Counted from the first letter of the stretch, positions 25,031 to 40,552 are shown. The stretch: 64,000 nucleotides of DNA from Aplectana chamaeleonis (GCA_029168955.1 JAPDOI010001503.1:1-64000), one strand, 5' to 3'. Translations and numbers: made by a program. Notes: generated by a model not told the origin, from the sequence alone.

Positions 25031-28000
25031 GTGCTTCGGGCTTCTGATGACGTCATCGGGACGTCGTGAAAAGTGCATCTGGCTTCTGATGACGTCATCG
25101 GCACGTCGTGAAAAGTATATCTGGCTTCTGATGACGTCATCGGGACGTCGTGAAAAGTGCATCTGGCTTCTGATGACGTCATCGGCACGTCGTGAAAAGT
25201 GTATCTGGCTTCTGATGACGTCATCGGGACGTCATGAAAAGTGCTTCTGGCTTCTGATGACGTCATCGGGACGTCGTGAAAAGTGCATCTGGCTTCTGAT
25301 GACGTCATCGGGACGTCGTGAGAAGTGCATCTGGCTTCTGATGACGTCATCGGGACGTCGTGAAAAGTGCTTCGGGATCCTGAGGACGTCATCGGGACGT
25401 CGTAAAAAATGCATCTGGCTTCTGATGACGTCATCAGGACGTCGTGAAAAGTGCATCGGGCTCCAGATGACGTCATCGGGACGTCGTAAAAAGTGCATCT
25501 GGCTTCTGATGACGTCATCGGGACGTCGTAAAAAGTGCATCTGGCTTCTGATCACGTCATCGGGACGTCGTCAAAAGTGCATCTGGCTTCTGATGTCATC
25601 GGGACGACGTGAAAAGTGCTTCGGGCTTCTGATGACGTCATCGGGACGTCGTGAAAAGTGCATATGGCTTCTGATGACGTCATCGGGACGTCGTGAAAAG
25701 TGCATCTGGCTTCTGATGACGTCATCGGGACGTCGTGAAAAGTGCATCTGGCTTCTGATGACGTCATCGGGACGTCGTGAAAAGTGCATCTGGCTTCTGA
25801 TGACGTCATCGGGACGTCGTGAAAAGTGCTTCGGGCTTCTGATGACGTCATCGGGACGTCGTGAAAAGTGCATCTGGCTTCTGATGACGTCATCGGGACG
25901 TCGTGAAAAGTGCATCTGGCTTCTGATGACGTCATCGGGACGTCGTGAAAAGTGCATCTGGCTTCTGATGACGTCATCGGGACGTCGTGAAAAGCGCTTC
26001 GGGCTTCTGATGACGTCATCGGGACGTCGTGAAAAGTGCTTCGGGCTTCCGATGACGTCATCGGGACGTGGTGAAAAGTGCATCTGGCTTCTGATGACGT
26101 CATCGGGACGTCGTGAAAAGTGCTTCTGGCTTCTGATGACGTCATCGGGACGTCGTGAAAACTGCATCTGGCTTCTGATGACGTCATCTGGACGTCGTGA
26201 AAAGTGCATCTGGCTTTTGATGACGTCATCGAGACGTCGTGAAAAGTGTATCTGGCTTCTGATGACGTCATCTGGACGTCGTGAAAAGTGCCTCGGGCTT
26301 CTGATGACGTCATCGGGACGTCGTGAAAAGTGCATCTGGCTTCTGATGACGTCATCGGGACGTCGTGAAAAGTGCTTCTGGCTTCTGATGACGTCATCGG
26401 GACGTCGTGAAAAGTGCATCTGGCTTCTGATGACGTCATCGGGACGTCGTGAAAAGTGCTTCGGGCTTCTGATGACGTCATCGGGACGTCGTGAAAAGTG
26501 CTTCGGGCTTCTAATGACGTCATCGGGACGTCGTGAAAAGTGCATCTGGCTTCTGATGACGTCATCGGGACGTCGTGAAAAGTGTATCTGGCTTCTGATG
26601 ACGTCATCTGGACGTCGTGAAAAGTGCATCTGGCTTCTGATGACGTCATCGGGACGTCGTGAAAAGTGCATCTGGCTTCTGATGACGTCATCGGGACGTC
26701 GTGAAAGTGCATCTGGCTTCTGATGACGTCATCGGGACGTCGTGAAAAGTGCTTCTGGCTGCTGATGACGTCATCGGGACGTCGTGAAAAGTGCATCTGG
26801 CTTCTGATGACGTCATCGGGACGTCGTGAAAAGTGCATCTGGCTTCTGATGACGTCATCGGGACGTCGTGAAAGTGCATCTGGCTTCTGATGACGTCATC
26901 GGGACGTCGTGAAAAGTGCATCTGGCTTCTGATGACGTCATCGGGACGTCGTGAAAAAGTGCTTCTGGCTTCTGATGACGTCATCGGGACGTCGTGAAAA
27001 GTGCATCTGGCTTCTGATGACGTCATCGGGACGTCGTCAAAAGTGCATCTGGCTTCTGATGACGTCATCGGGACGTCGTGAAAAGTGCATCTGGCTTCTG
27101 ATGACGTCATCGGGACGTCGTGAAAAGTGCATCTGGCTTCTGATGACGTCATCGGGACGTCGTGAAAAGTGCATCTGGCTTCTGATGACGTCATCGGGAC
27201 GTCGTCAAAGTGTATCTGGCTTCTGATGACGTCATCAGGACGTCGTGAGAAGTGCTTCGGGCTTCTGATGACGTCATTGGGGCGCCGTGAAAAGTGCATC
27301 TGGCTTCTGATGACGTCATCGGGACGTCGTGAAAAGTGCATCTGGCTTCTGATGACGTCATCGGGACGTCGTGAAAAGTGCATCTGGCTTCTGATGACGT
27401 CATCGGGACGTCGTGAAAAGTGCATCTGGCTTCTGATGACGTCATCGGGACGTCGTGAAAAGTGCATCTGGCTTCTGATGACGTCATCGTGACGTCGTGA
27501 AAAATGCATCTGGCTTCTGATGACGTCATCGGGACGGCGTGAAAAGTTCATCTGGCTTCTGATGACGTCATCGGGACGTCGTGAAAAGTGTATCTGGCTT
27601 CTGATGACGTCATCGGGACGTCGTGAAAAGTGCATCTGGCTTCTGATGACGTCATCGGGACGTCGTGAAAAGTGCATCTGGCTTCTGATGACGTCATCGG
27701 GACGACGTCAAAAGTGTATCTGGCTTCTGATGACGTCATCGGGACATCGTGAAAAGTGAATCTGGCTTCTGATGACGTCATCGGGGCGACGGGGAAAGTG
27801 AATCTGGCTTCTGATGGCGGCATCGGGACGACGTCAAAAGTGTATCTGGCTTCTGATGACGTCATCGGGACGTCGCGAAAAGTGCATCTGGCTTCTGATG
27901 ACGTCACCGGGACGACGTCAAAAGTGTATCTGGCTTCTGATGACGTCATCGGGACGTCGTGAAAAGTGCATCTGGCTTCTGATGACGTCATCGGGACGAC

Positions 28001-30733
28001 GTGAAAAGTGAATCTGGCTTTTGATGACGTCATCGGGACGACGTGAAAAGTGCATCTGGCTTCTGATGACGTCATCGGGACGTCGTGAAAAGTGCATCTG
28101 GCTTCTGATGACGTCATCGGGACGTCGTGAAAAGTGCATCTGGCTTCTGATGACGTCACCGGGACGACGTCAAAAGTGCCTCTGGCTTCTGATGACGTCA
28201 CCGGGACGACGTCAAAAGTGTATCTGGCTTCTGATGACGTCATCGGGACGTCGTGAAAAGTGTATCTGGCTTCTGATGACGTCATCGGGACGTCGTGAAA
28301 AGTGCATCTGGCTTCTGATGACGTCACCGGGACGACGTCAAAAGTGTATCTGGCTTCTGATGACGTCATCGGGACGTCGTGAAAAGTGCATCTGGCTTCT
28401 GATGACGTCATCGGGACGTCGTGAAAAGTGCCTCTGGCTTCTGATGACGTCATCGGGACGTCGTGAAAAGTGCATCTGGCTTCTGATGACGTCATCGGGA
28501 CGTCGTGAAAAGTGCATCTGGCTTCTGATGACGTCATCGGGACGTCGTGAAAAGTTCATCTGGCTTCTGATGACGTCATCGGGACGTCGTCAAAAGTGCA
28601 TCTGGCTTCTGATGACGTCATCGGGACGTCGTGAAAAGTGCATCTGGCTTCTGATGACGTCATCGGGACGTCGTGAAAAGTGCATCTGGCTTCTGATGAC
28701 GTCATCGGGACGTCGTGAAAAGTGCATCTGGCTTCTGATGACGTCATCGGGACGTCGTCAAAAGTGCATCTGGCTTCTGATGACGTCATCGGGACGTCGT
28801 GAAAAGTGCATCTGGCTTCTGATGACGTCATCGGGACGTCGTCAAAAGTGCATCTGGCTTCTGATGACGTCATCGGGACGTCGCAAAAAGTGCATCTGGC
28901 TTCTGATGACGTCACCGGGACGACGTCAAAAGTGTATCTGGCTTCTGATGACGTCATCGGGACGTCGTGAAAAGTGCATCTGGCTTCTGATGACGTCATC
29001 GGGACGTCGTGAAAAGTGCACCTGGCTTCTGATGACGTCATCGGGACGTCGTGAAAAGTGCATCTGGCTTCTGATGACGTCATCGGGACGTCGTGAAAAG
29101 TGCATCTGGCTTCTGATGACGTCATCGGGACGTCGTGAAAAGTGCATCTGGCTTCTGATGACGTCATCGGGACGTCGTGAAAAGTGCATCTGGCTTCTGA
29201 TGACGTCATCGGGACGTCGTGAAAAGTGCATCTGGCTTCTGATGACGTCATCGGGACGTCGTGAAAAGTGCACCTGGCTTCTGATGACGTCACCGGGACG
29301 ACGTCAAAAGTGTATCTGGCTTCTGATGACGTCATCGGGACGTCGTGAAAAGTGAATCTGGCTTCTGATGACGTCATCGGGACGACGTGAAAAGTGCATC
29401 TGGCTTCTGATGACGTCATCGGGACGTCGTGAAAAGTGCATCTGGCTTCTGATGACGTCATCGGGACGACGTCAAAAGTGTATCTGGCTTCTGATGACGT
29501 CATCGGGACGTCGTGAGAAGTGTATCTGGCTTCTGATGACGTCATCGGGACGACGTCAAAAGTGCATCTGGCTTCTGATGACGTCACCGTGACGTCGTGA
29601 AAACTGAATCTGGCTTCTGATGACTTCATCGGTACGTCGTGAAAAGTGCATCTGGCTTCTGATGACGTCATCGGGACGTGAAAAGCGCATCTGGCTCCTG
29701 ATGATGTCATCGGGACGTCGTGAAAAGTGCATCTGGCTCCTGATGATGTCATCGGGACGACGTCAAAAGTGTATCTGGCTTCTGATGACGTCATCGGGAC
29801 GTCGTGAACAGTGCATCTGGCTTCTGATGACGTCATCGGGACGTCGTGAAAAGTGCCTCTGGCTTCTGATGACGTCATCGGGACGTCGTAAAAAGTGCAT
29901 CTGGCTTCTGATGACGTCATCGGGACGTCGTGAAAAGTGCATCTGGCTTCTGATGACGTCATCGGGACGTCGTGAAAAGTGCATCTGGCTTCTGATGACG
30001 TCATCGGGACGTCGTGAAAAGTGCATCTGGCTTCTGATGACGTCATCGGGACGTCGTGAAAAGTGCATCTGGCTTCTGATGACGTCATCGGGACGTCGTG
30101 AAAAGTGCCTCTGGCTTCTGATGACGTCATCGGGACGTCGTGAAAAGTGAATCTGGCTTCTGATGACGTCATCGGGACGTCGTGAAAAGTGTATCTGGCT
30201 TCTGATGACGTCATCGGGACGACGTCAAAAGTGTATCTGGCTTCTGATGACGTCATCGGGACGTCGTGAAAAGTGAATCTGGCTTCTGATGACGTCATCG
30301 GGACGACGTCAAAAGTGCATCTGGCTTCTGATGACGTCATCGGGACGTCGTGAAAAGTGCATCTGTCTTCTGATGACGTCATCGGGACGACGTGAAAAGT
30401 GCATCTGGCTTCTGATGACGTCATCGGGACGTCGTGAAAAGTGCATCTGGCTTCTGATGACGTCATCGGGACGTCGTGAAAAGTGCATCTGGCTTCTGAT
30501 GACGTCATCGGGACGACGTGAAAAGTGCATCTGGCTTCTGATGACGTCATCGGGACGTCGTGAAAAGTGCATCTGGCTTCTGATGACGTCATCGGGACGT
30601 CGTGAAAAGTGCATCTGGCTTCTGATGACGTCATCGGGACGTCGTGAAAAGTGCATCTGGCTTCTGATGACGTCATCAGGACGTCGTCAAAGTGCATCTG
30701 GCTTCTGATGATGTCATCAGGACGTCGTGAAAA

Positions 30734-30775
30734 GTGCATCTGGCTTCTGATGACGTCATCGGGACGTCGTGAAAA
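30734..30775 (+). repeat. Reference satellite monomer (consensus type of the core)
   Basis: This exact monomer is the commonest form in the central core. It holds the 12-bp palindrome at 30749-30760, the CRE octamer at 30751-30758 and a second GACGTC at 30763-30768. The two GACGTC hexamers start 11 bp apart, about one helical turn, and the monomer repeats every 42 bp, about four turns. Seven consecutive identical copies run from 30734 to 31027. Confidence 0.95.
30749..30760. promoter_or_regulatory. CRE/ATF-like palindrome (representative of over a thousand)
   Basis: GATGACGTCATC is a perfect palindrome centred on TGACGTCA, the consensus full-site for CREB/ATF-family bZIP dimers. The motif is seen directly. 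Binding is established for the octamer in animals, but function here is inference, since it sits in satellite DNA without a gene nearby. Nearly every monomer carries it. Recurrent variants are TGACGTGA (right arm), TGACGTTA, TGACTTCA, TGACGCCA and ATAACGTCATAG. Confidence 0.6.
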
Positions 30776-33700
30776 GTGCATCTGGCTTCTGATGACGTCA
30801 TCGGGACGTCGTGAAAAGTGCATCTGGCTTCTGATGACGTCATCGGGACGTCGTGAAAAGTGCATCTGGCTTCTGATGACGTCATCGGGACGTCGTGAAA
30901 AGTGCATCTGGCTTCTGATGACGTCATCGGGACGTCGTGAAAAGTGCATCTGGCTTCTGATGACGTCATCGGGACGTCGTGAAAAGTGCATCTGGCTTCT
31001 GATGACGTCATCGGGACGTCGTGAAAAGTGCATCTTGCTTCTGATGACGTCATCGGGACGTCGTGAAAAGTGCATCTGGCTTCTGATGACGTCATCGGGA
31101 CGTCGTGAAAAGTGCATCTGGCTTCTGATGACGTCATCGGGACGTCGTGAAAAGTGCATCTGGCTTCTGATGACGTCATCGGGACGTCGTGAAAAGTGCA
31201 TCTGGCTTCTGATGACGTCATCGGGACGTCGTGAAAAGTGCATCTGGCTTCTGATGACGTCATCGGGACGTCGTGAAAAGTGCATCTGGCTTCTGATGAC
31301 GTCATCGGGACGTCGTGAGAAGTACATCTGGCTTCTGACGACGTCATCGGGACGTCGTGAAAAGTACATCTGGCTTCTGACGACGTCATCGGGACGTCGT
31401 AAAAAGTGCATCAGAAAAGTGCATCTGGCTTCTGATGACGTCATCGGGACGTCGTGAAAAGTGCATCTGGCTTCTGATGACGTCATCGGGACGTCGTGAA
31501 AAGTGCATCTGGCTTCTGATGACGTCATCGGGACGTCGTGAAAAGTGCATCTGGCTTCTGATGACGTCATCGGGACGTCGTCAAAAGTGCATCTGGCTTC
31601 TGATTACGTCATTTGGACGTCGTGAAAAGTGCATCTGGCTTCTGATGACGTCATCGGGACGACGTGAAAAGTGCATCTGGCTTCTGATGACGTCATCGGG
31701 ACGTCGTGAAAAGTGCATCTGGCTTCTGATGACGTCATCGGGACGTCGTGAAAAGTGCATCTGGCTTCTGATGACGTCATCGGGACGTCGTGAAAAGTGC
31801 ATCTGGCTTCTGATGACGTCATCGGGACGTCGTGAAAAGTGCATCTGGCTTCTGATGACGTCACCGGGACGACGTCAAAAGTGTATCTGGCTTCTGATGA
31901 CGTCATCGGGACGTCGTGAAAAGTGCATCTGGCTTCTGATGACGTCATCGGGACGTCGTGACAAGTGCCTCTGGCTTCTGATGACGTCATCGGAACGTCG
32001 TGAAAAGTGCATCTGGCTTCTGATGACGTCGTCGGGACGTCGTGAAAAGTTCATCTGGCTTCTGATGACGTCATCGGGACGTCGTTAAAAGTGCATCTGG
32101 CTTCTGATGACGTCATCGGGACGTCGTGAAAAGTGCATCTGGCTTCTGATGACGTCATCGGGACGTCGTGAAAAGTGCATCTGGCTTCTGATGACGTCAT
32201 CGGGACGTCGTGAAAAGTGAATCTGGCTTCTGATGACGTCATCGGGACGTCGTAAAAAGTGAATCTGGCTTTTGATGACGTCATCGGGACGACGTGAAAA
32301 GTGCATCTGGCTTCTGATGACGTCATCGGGACGTCGTGAAAATTGCTTCGGGCTTCTGATGGCGTCATCGGGACGTCGTGAAAAGTGCATCTGGCTTCTG
32401 ATGACGTCATCGGGACGTCGCGAAAAGTGCATCTGGCTTCTGATGACGTCATCGGGACGTCGTGAAAAGTGCATCTGGCTTCTGATGACGTCATCGGGAC
32501 GTCGTGAAAAGTGCATCTGGCTTCTGATGACGTCATCGGGACGTCGTGAAAAGTGAATCTGGCTTTTGATGACGTCATCGGGACGACGTGAAAAGTGCAT
32601 CTGGCTTCTGATGACGTCATCGGGACGACGTCAAAAGTGTATCTGGCTTCTGATGACGTCATCGGGACGTCGTGAGAAGTGTATCTGGCTTCTGATGACG
32701 TCATCGGGACGTCGTGAAAAGTGCATCTGGCTTCTGATGACGTCACCGGGACGACGTCAAAAGTGTATCTGGCTTCTGATGACGTCATCGGGACGTCGTA
32801 AAAAGTGTATCTGGCTTCTGATGACGTCATCGGGACGTCGTGAAAAGTGCATCTGGCTTCTGATGACGTCACCGGGACGACGTCAAAAGTGTATCTGGCT
32901 TCTGATGACGTCATCGGGACGTCGTGAAAAGTGCATCTGGCTTCTGATGACGTCATCGGGACGTCGTGAAAAGTGAATCTGGCTTCTGATGACGTCATCG
33001 GGACGTCGTGAAAAGTGCATCTGGCTTCTGATGACGTCATCGGGACATCGTGAAAATTGCTTCGGGCTTCTAATGACGTCATCGGGACGTCGTGAAAAGT
33101 GCCTCAAAAGTGTATCTGGCTTCTGATGACGTCATCGGGACGTCGTAAAAAGTGTATCTGGCTTCTGATGACGTCATCGGGACGTCGTGAAAAGTGAATC
33201 TGGCTTCTGATGACGTCATCGGGACGACGTGAAAAGTGCATCTGGCTTCTGATGACGTCACCGGGACGACGTCAAAAGTGTATCTGGCTTCTGATGACGT
33301 CATCGGGACGTCGTGAAAAGTGAATCTGGCTTCTGATGACGTCATCGGGACGACGTGAAAAGTGCATCTGGCTTCTGATGACGTCATCGGGACGTCGTGA
33401 AAAGTGCATCTGGCTTCTGATGACGTCATCGGGACGTCGTGAAAAGTGCATCTGGCTTCTGATGACGTCATCGGGACGTCGTGAAAAGTGCATCTGGCTT
33501 CTGATGACGTCATCGGGACGTCGTGAAAAATGTATCTGGCTTCTGATGACGTCATCGGGACGTCGTGAAAAGTGCATCTGGCTTCTGATGACGTCACCGG
33601 GACGACGTCAAAAGTGTATCTGGCTTCTGATGACGTCATTGGGACGTCGTGAAAAATGCCTCAAAAGTGTATCTGGCTTCTGATGACGTCATCGGGACGT

Positions 33701-36700
33701 CGTAAAAAGTGTATCTGGCTTCTGATGACGTCATCAGGACGTCGTGAAAAGTGCACCTGGCTTCTGATGACGTCACCGGGACGTCGTAAAAAGTGTATCT
33801 GGCTTCTGATGACGTCATCGGGACGTCGTGAAAAGTGCCTCTGGCTTCTGATGACGTCATCGGGACGTCGTGAAATGTGCATCTGGCTTCTGATGACGTC
33901 ATCGGTACGACGTGAAAAGTGCATCTGGCTTCTGATGACGTCATCGGGACGTCGTGAAAAGTGCATCTGGCTTCTGATGACGTCATCGGGACGTCGTGAA
34001 AAGTGCATCTGGCTTCTGATGACGTCATCGGGACGTCGTCAAAGCTGCATCTGGCTTCTGATGACGCCATCGGGACCGCGTGAAAAGTGCATCTGGCTTC
34101 TGATGACGTCATCGGGACGTCGTGAAAAGTGCATCTGGCTTCTGATGACGTCATCGGGACGTCGTGAAAAGTGCATCTGGCTTCTGATGACGTCATCGGG
34201 ACGTCGTGAAAAGTGCATCTGGCTTCTGATGACGTCATCGGGACGTCGTGAAAAGTGCCTCTGGCTTCTGATGACGTCATCGGGACGTCGTAAAAAGTGG
34301 ATCTGGCTTCTGATGACGTCATCGGGACGTCGTAAAAAGTGAATCTGGCTTTTGATGACGTCATCGGGACGACGTGAAAAGTGCATCTGGCTTCTGATGA
34401 CGTCATCGGGACGTCGTGAAAAGTGCATCTGGCTTCTGATGACGTCACCGGGACGACGTGAAAAGTGCATCTGGCTTCTGATGGCGTCATCGGGACGTCG
34501 TGAAAAGTGCATCTGGCTTCGGATGACGTCATCGGGACGTCGTGAAAAGTGCATCTGGTTTCTGATGACGTCATCGGGACGTCGCGAAAAGTGCATCTGG
34601 CTTCTGATGACGTCACCGGGACGACGTCGAAAGTGTATCTGGCTTCTGATGACGTCATCGGGACGTCGTGAAAAGTGCATCTGGCTTCTGATGACGTCAT
34701 CGGGACGTCGTGAAAAGTGCATCTGGCTTCTGATGACGTCATCGGGACGTCGTGAAAAGTGCATCTGGCTTCTGATGACGTCATCGGGACGTCGTGAAAA
34801 GTGCATCTGGCTTCTGATGACGTCACCGGGACGACGTCAAAAGTGTATCTGGCTTCTGATGACGTCATCGGGACGTCGTGAAAAGTGAATCTGGCTTCTG
34901 ATGACGTCATCGGGACGACGTGAAAAGTGAATCTGGCTTTTGATGACGTCATCGGGACGACGTGAAAAGTGCATCTGGCTTCTGATGACGTCATCGGGAC
35001 GTCGTGAAAAGTGCATCTGGCTTCTGATGACGTCATCGGGACGTCGTGAAAAGTGCATCTGGCTTCTGATGACGTCATCGGGACGTCGTGAAAAGTGCAT
35101 CTGGCTTCTGATGACGTCATCGAGACGTCGTGAAAAGTGCATCTGGCTTCTGATGACGTCATCGGGACGTCGTGAAAAGTGCATCTGGCTTCTGATGACG
35201 TCATCGGGACGTCGTGAAAAGTGCATCTGGCTTCTGATGACGTCATCGGGACGTCGTGAAAAGTGCATCTGGCTTCTGATGACGTCATCGGGACGTCGTG
35301 AAAAATGCATCTGGCTTCTGATGACGTCATCGGGACGTACTGAAAAGTGCATCTGGCTTCTGATGACGTCATCGGGACGTCGTGAAAAGTGTATCTGGCT
35401 TCTGATGACGTCATCGTGACGTCGTGAAAAATGCATCTGGCTTCTGATGACGTCATCGGGACGGCGTGAAAAGTGCATCTGGCTTCTGATGACGTCATCG
35501 GGACGTCGTGAAAAGTGCATCTGGCTTCTGATGACGTCATCGGGACGTCGTGAAAAGTGCATCTGGCTTCTGATGACGTCACCGGGACGACGTCAAAAGT
35601 TCATCTGGCTTCTGATGACGTCATCGGGACGTCGTGAAAAGTGTATCTGGCTTCTGATGACGTCATCGGGACGTCGTGAAAAGTGCATCTGGCTTCTGAT
35701 GACGTCATCGGGACGTCGTGAAAAGTGCATCTGGCTTCTGATGACGTCATCGAGACGTCGTGAAAAGTGCATCTGGCTTCTGATGACGTCATCGGGACGT
35801 CGTGAAAAGTGCATCTGGCTTCTGATGACGTCATCGGGACGTCGTGAAAAGTGCATCTGGCTTCTGATGACGTCATCGGGACGTCGTGAAAAGTGCATCT
35901 GGCTTCTGATGACGTCATCGGGACGTCGTCAAAGTGTATCTGGCTTCTGATGACGTCATCGGGACGTCGTGAAAAGTGCATCTGGCTTCTGATGACGTCA
36001 TCGGGACGTCGTGAAAAGTGCATCTGGCTTCTGATGACGTCATCGGGACGTCGTGAAAAGTGCATCTGGCTTCTGATGACGTCATCGGGACGTCGTGAAA
36101 AGTGCATCTGGCTTCTGATGACGTCATCGGGACGTCGTGAAAAAGTGCATCTGGCTTCTGATGACGTCATCGGGACGTCGTGAAAAGTGCATCTGGCTTC
36201 TGATGACGTCATCGGGACGTCGTGAAAAGTGCATCTGGCTTCTGATGACGTCATCGGGACGTCGTGAAAAGTGCATCTGGCTTCTGATGACGTCATCGGG
36301 ACGTCGTGAAAAGTATATCTGGCTTCTGATGACGTCATCGGGACGTCGTGAAAAGTGCATCTGGCTTCTGATGACGTCATCGGGTCGTCGTGAAAAGTGC
36401 ATCTGGCTTCTGATGACGTCATCGGGACGTCGTGAAAAGTGCATCTGGCTTCTGATGACGTCATCGGGACGTCGTGAAAGTGCATCTGGCTTCTGATGAC
36501 GTCATCGGGACGTCGTGAAAAGTGCATCTGGCTTCTGATGACGTCATGGGGACGTCGTGAAAAGTGCATCTGGCTTCTGATGACGTCATCGGGACGTCGT
36601 GAAAAGTGCATCTGGCTTCTGATGACGTCATCGGGACGACGTGAAAAGTGCATCTGGCTTCTGATGACGTCATTGGGACGTCGTCAAAAGTGTATCTGGC

Positions 36701-39700
36701 TTCTGATGACGTCATCGGGACATCGTGAAAAGTGAATCTGGCCTCTGATGACGTCATCGGGACGACGTGAAAAGTGCATCTGGCTTCTGATGACGTCATC
36801 GGGACGTCGTGAAAAGTGCATCTGGCTTCTGATGACGTCATCGGGACGTCGTGAAAAGTGCATCTGGCTTCTGATGACGTCATCGGGACGTCGTGAAAAG
36901 TGCATCTGGCTTTTGATGACGTCATCGGGACGACGTGAAAGGTGCATCTGGCTCCTGATGACGTCATCGGGACGTCGTGAGAAGTGTATCTGGCTTCTGA
37001 TGACGTCATCGGGACGTCGTGAAAAGTGCATCTGGCTTCTGATGACGTCATCGGGACGTCGTGAAAAGTGCATCTGGCTTCTGATGACGTCATCGGGACG
37101 TCGTGAAAAGTGCATCTGGCTTCTGATGACGTCACCGGGACGACGTCAAAAGTGTATCTGGCTTCTGATGACGTCATCGGGACGTCGTGAAAAGTGCATC
37201 TGGCTTCTGATGACGTCATCGGGACGTCGTGAAAAGTGCATCTGGCTTCTGATGACGTCATCGGGACGTCGTGAAAAGTGCATCTGGCTTCTGATGACGT
37301 CATCGGGACGTCGTGAAAAGTGAATCTGGCTTCTGATGACGTCATCGGGACGACGTGAAAAGTGAATCTGGCTTTTGATGACGTCATCGGGACGACGTCA
37401 AAAGTGCATCTGGCTTCTGATGACGTCATCGGGACGTCGTGAAAAGTGAATCTGGCTTCTAATGACGTCATCGGGACGACCTAAAAAGTGCATCTGGCTT
37501 CTGATTGCGTTATCGGGACGTCGTGAGAAGTGCTTCGGGCTTCTGATGACGTCATCGGGACGACGTGAAAAGTGAATCTGGCTTTTGATGACGTCATCGG
37601 GACGACGTCAAAAGTGCATCTGGCTTCTGATGACGTCATCGGGACGTCGTGAAAAGTGCATCTGGCTTCTGATGACGTCATCGGGACGTCGCGAAAAGTG
37701 CATCTGGCTTCTGATGACGTCATCGGGACGTCGTGAAAAGTGCATCTGGCTTCTGATGACGTCATCGGGACGTCGTGAAAAGTGCATCTGGCTTCTGATG
37801 ACGTCATCGGGACGTCGTGAAAAGTGCATCTGGCTTCTGATGACGTCATCGGGACGTCGTGAAAAGTGCCTCTGGCTTCTGATGACGTAATCGGGACGTC
37901 GTAAAAAGTGCATCTGGCTTCTGATGACGTCATCGGGACGACGTCAAAAGTGTATCTGGCTTCTGATGACGTCATCGGGACGTCGTGAAAAGTGCATCTG
38001 GCTTCTGATGACGTCATCGGGACGTCGTGAAAAGTGCATCTGGCTTCTGATGACGTCATCGGGACGTCGTGAAAAGTGCATCTGGCTTCTGATGACGTCA
38101 TCGGAACGTCGTGAAAAGTGCATCTGGCTTCTGATGACGTCATCGGGACGACGTGAAAAGTGCATCTGGCTTCTGATGACGTCATCGGGACGTCGTGAAA
38201 AGTGCATCTGGCTTCTGATGACGTCGTCGGGACGTCGTGAAAAGTGCATCTGGCTTCTGATGACGTTATCGGGAGGTCGTGAAAAGTGCATCTGGCTTCT
38301 GATGACGTCATCGGAACGTCGTGAAAAGTGCATCTGGCTTCTGATGACGTCATCGGGACGTCGTGAAAAGTGCATCTGGCTTCTGATGACGTCATCGGGA
38401 CGTCGTGAAAAGTGCATCTGGCTTCTGATGACGTCACCGGGACGACGTCAAAAGTGTATCTGGCTTCTGATGACGTCATCGGGACGTCGTGAAAAGTGCA
38501 TCTGGCTTCTGATGACGTCATCGGGACGTCGTGAAAAGTGCCTCTGGCTTCTGATGACGTCATCGGGACGTCGTGAAAAGTGCATCTGGCTTCTGATGAC
38601 GTCATCGGGACGTCGTGAAAAGTGCCTCTGGCTTCTGATGACGTCATCGGGACGTCGTAAAAAGTGCATCTGGCTTCTGATGACGTCATCGGGACGTCAT
38701 GAAAAGTGCATCTGGCTTCTGATGACGTCATCGGGACGTCGTGAAAAGTGCATCTGGCTTCTGATGACGTCATCGGGACGTCGTGAAAAGTGCATCTGGC
38801 TTCTGATGACGTCATCGGGACGTCGTGAAAAGTGCATCTGGCTTCTGATGACGTCATCGGGACGTCCTGAAAAGTGCATCTGGCTTCTGATGACGTCATC
38901 GGGACGTCGTGAAAAGTGCATCTGGCTTCTGATGACGTCATCGGGACGTCGTGAAAAGTGCATCTGGCTTCTGATGACGTCACCGGGACCTCGTGAAAAG
39001 TGCATCTGACTTCTGATGACGTCATCGGGACATCGTGAAAAGTGCATCTGACTTCTGATGACGTCATCGGGACGTCGTGAAAAGTGCATCTGGCTTCTGA
39101 TGACGTCATCGGGACGTCGTCAAAGTGCATCTGGCTTCTGATGCCGCCACCGTGACGTCGTGAAAACTGCATCTGGCTTCTGATGACGTCATCGGGACGC
39201 CGTGAAAAGTGCATCTGGCTTCTGATGACGTCATCGGGACGTCGTGAAAAGTGCATCTGGCTTCTGATGACGTCATCGGGACGTCGTGAAAAGTGCATCT
39301 GGCTTCTGATGACGTCATCGGGACGTCGTCAAAAGTGCATCTGGCTTCTGATGACGTCATCGGGACGTCGTGAAAAGTGGATCTGGCTTCTGATGACGTC
39401 ATCGGGACGCCGTGGCAAGGGCATCTGGCTTCTGATAACGTCATCGGGACGTCGTGAGGAGTGTATCTGGCTTCTGATGACGTCATCGGGACGACGTCAA
39501 AAGTGTATCTGGCTTCTGATGACGTCATCGGGACATCGTGAAAAGTGTATCTGGCTTCTGATGACGTCATCGGGACGTCGTGAAAAGTGCACCTGGCTTC
39601 TGATGACGTCACCGGGACGACGTCAAAAGTGTATCTGGCTTCTGATGACGTCATCGGGACATCGTGAAAAGTGAATCTGGCTTCTGATGACGTCATCGGG

Positions 39701-40258
39701 ACGTCGTGAAAAGTGCACCTGGCTTCTGATGACGTCACCGGGACGTCGTGTAAAGTGCATCTGGCTTCTGATGGCGGCATCGGGACGTCGCAAAAAGTGC
39801 CTCTGGCTTCTGATGACGTCATCGGGACATCGTGAAAAGTGAATCTGGCTTCTGATGACGTCATCGGGACGACGTCAAAAGTGCATCTGGCTTCTGATGA
39901 CGTCATCGGGACGTCGTGAAAAGTGCTTCGGGCTTCTGATGACGTCATCGGGACGTCGTGAAAAGTGCATCTGGCTTCTGATGACGTCATCGGGACGTCG
40001 TGAAAAGTGCATCTGGCTTCTGATGACGTCATCGGGACGTCGTGTAAAGTGCATCTGGCTTCTGATGACGTCATCGGGACGTCGTGAAAAGTGCATCTGG
40101 CTTCTGATGACGTCATCGGGACGTCGTGAAAAGTGCATCTGGCTTCTGATGACGTCATCGGGACGTCGTGAAAAGTGCATCTGGCTTCTGGTGGCGTCAT
40201 CGGGACGTCGTGGAAAGTGGATCTGGCTTCTGATGACGTCATCGGGACGTCGTGAAAA

Positions 40259-40552
40259 GTGCATCTGGCTTCTGATGACGTCATCGGGACGTCGTGAAAA
40301 GTGCATCTGGCTTCTGATGACGTCATCGGGACGTCGTGAAAAGTGCATCTGGCTTCTGATGACGTCATCGGGACGTCGTGAAAAGTGCATCTGGCTTCTG
40401 ATGACGTCATCGGGACGTCGTGAAAAGTGCATCTGGCTTCTGATGACGTCATCGGGACGTCGTGAAAAGTGCATCTGGCTTCTGATGACGTCATCGGGAC
40501 GTCGTGAAAAGTGCATCTGGCTTCTGATGACGTCATCGGGACGTCGTGAAAA
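40259..40552. repeat. Second run of seven identical monomers
   Basis: Seven consecutive copies of the same core monomer lie between a GTGGATCTGG variant and a GTGCTTCGGG variant. The sequence matches the run at 30734-31027, about 9.5 kb away. Confidence 0.9.

Larger units (their letters stand above)
30734..31027. repeat. Run of seven identical monomers
   Basis: Seven consecutive 42-bp monomers show no difference by eye. The run ends at a single G-to-T change (CATCTTGC) in the next monomer, and further identical copies follow to about 31315. Confidence 0.9.
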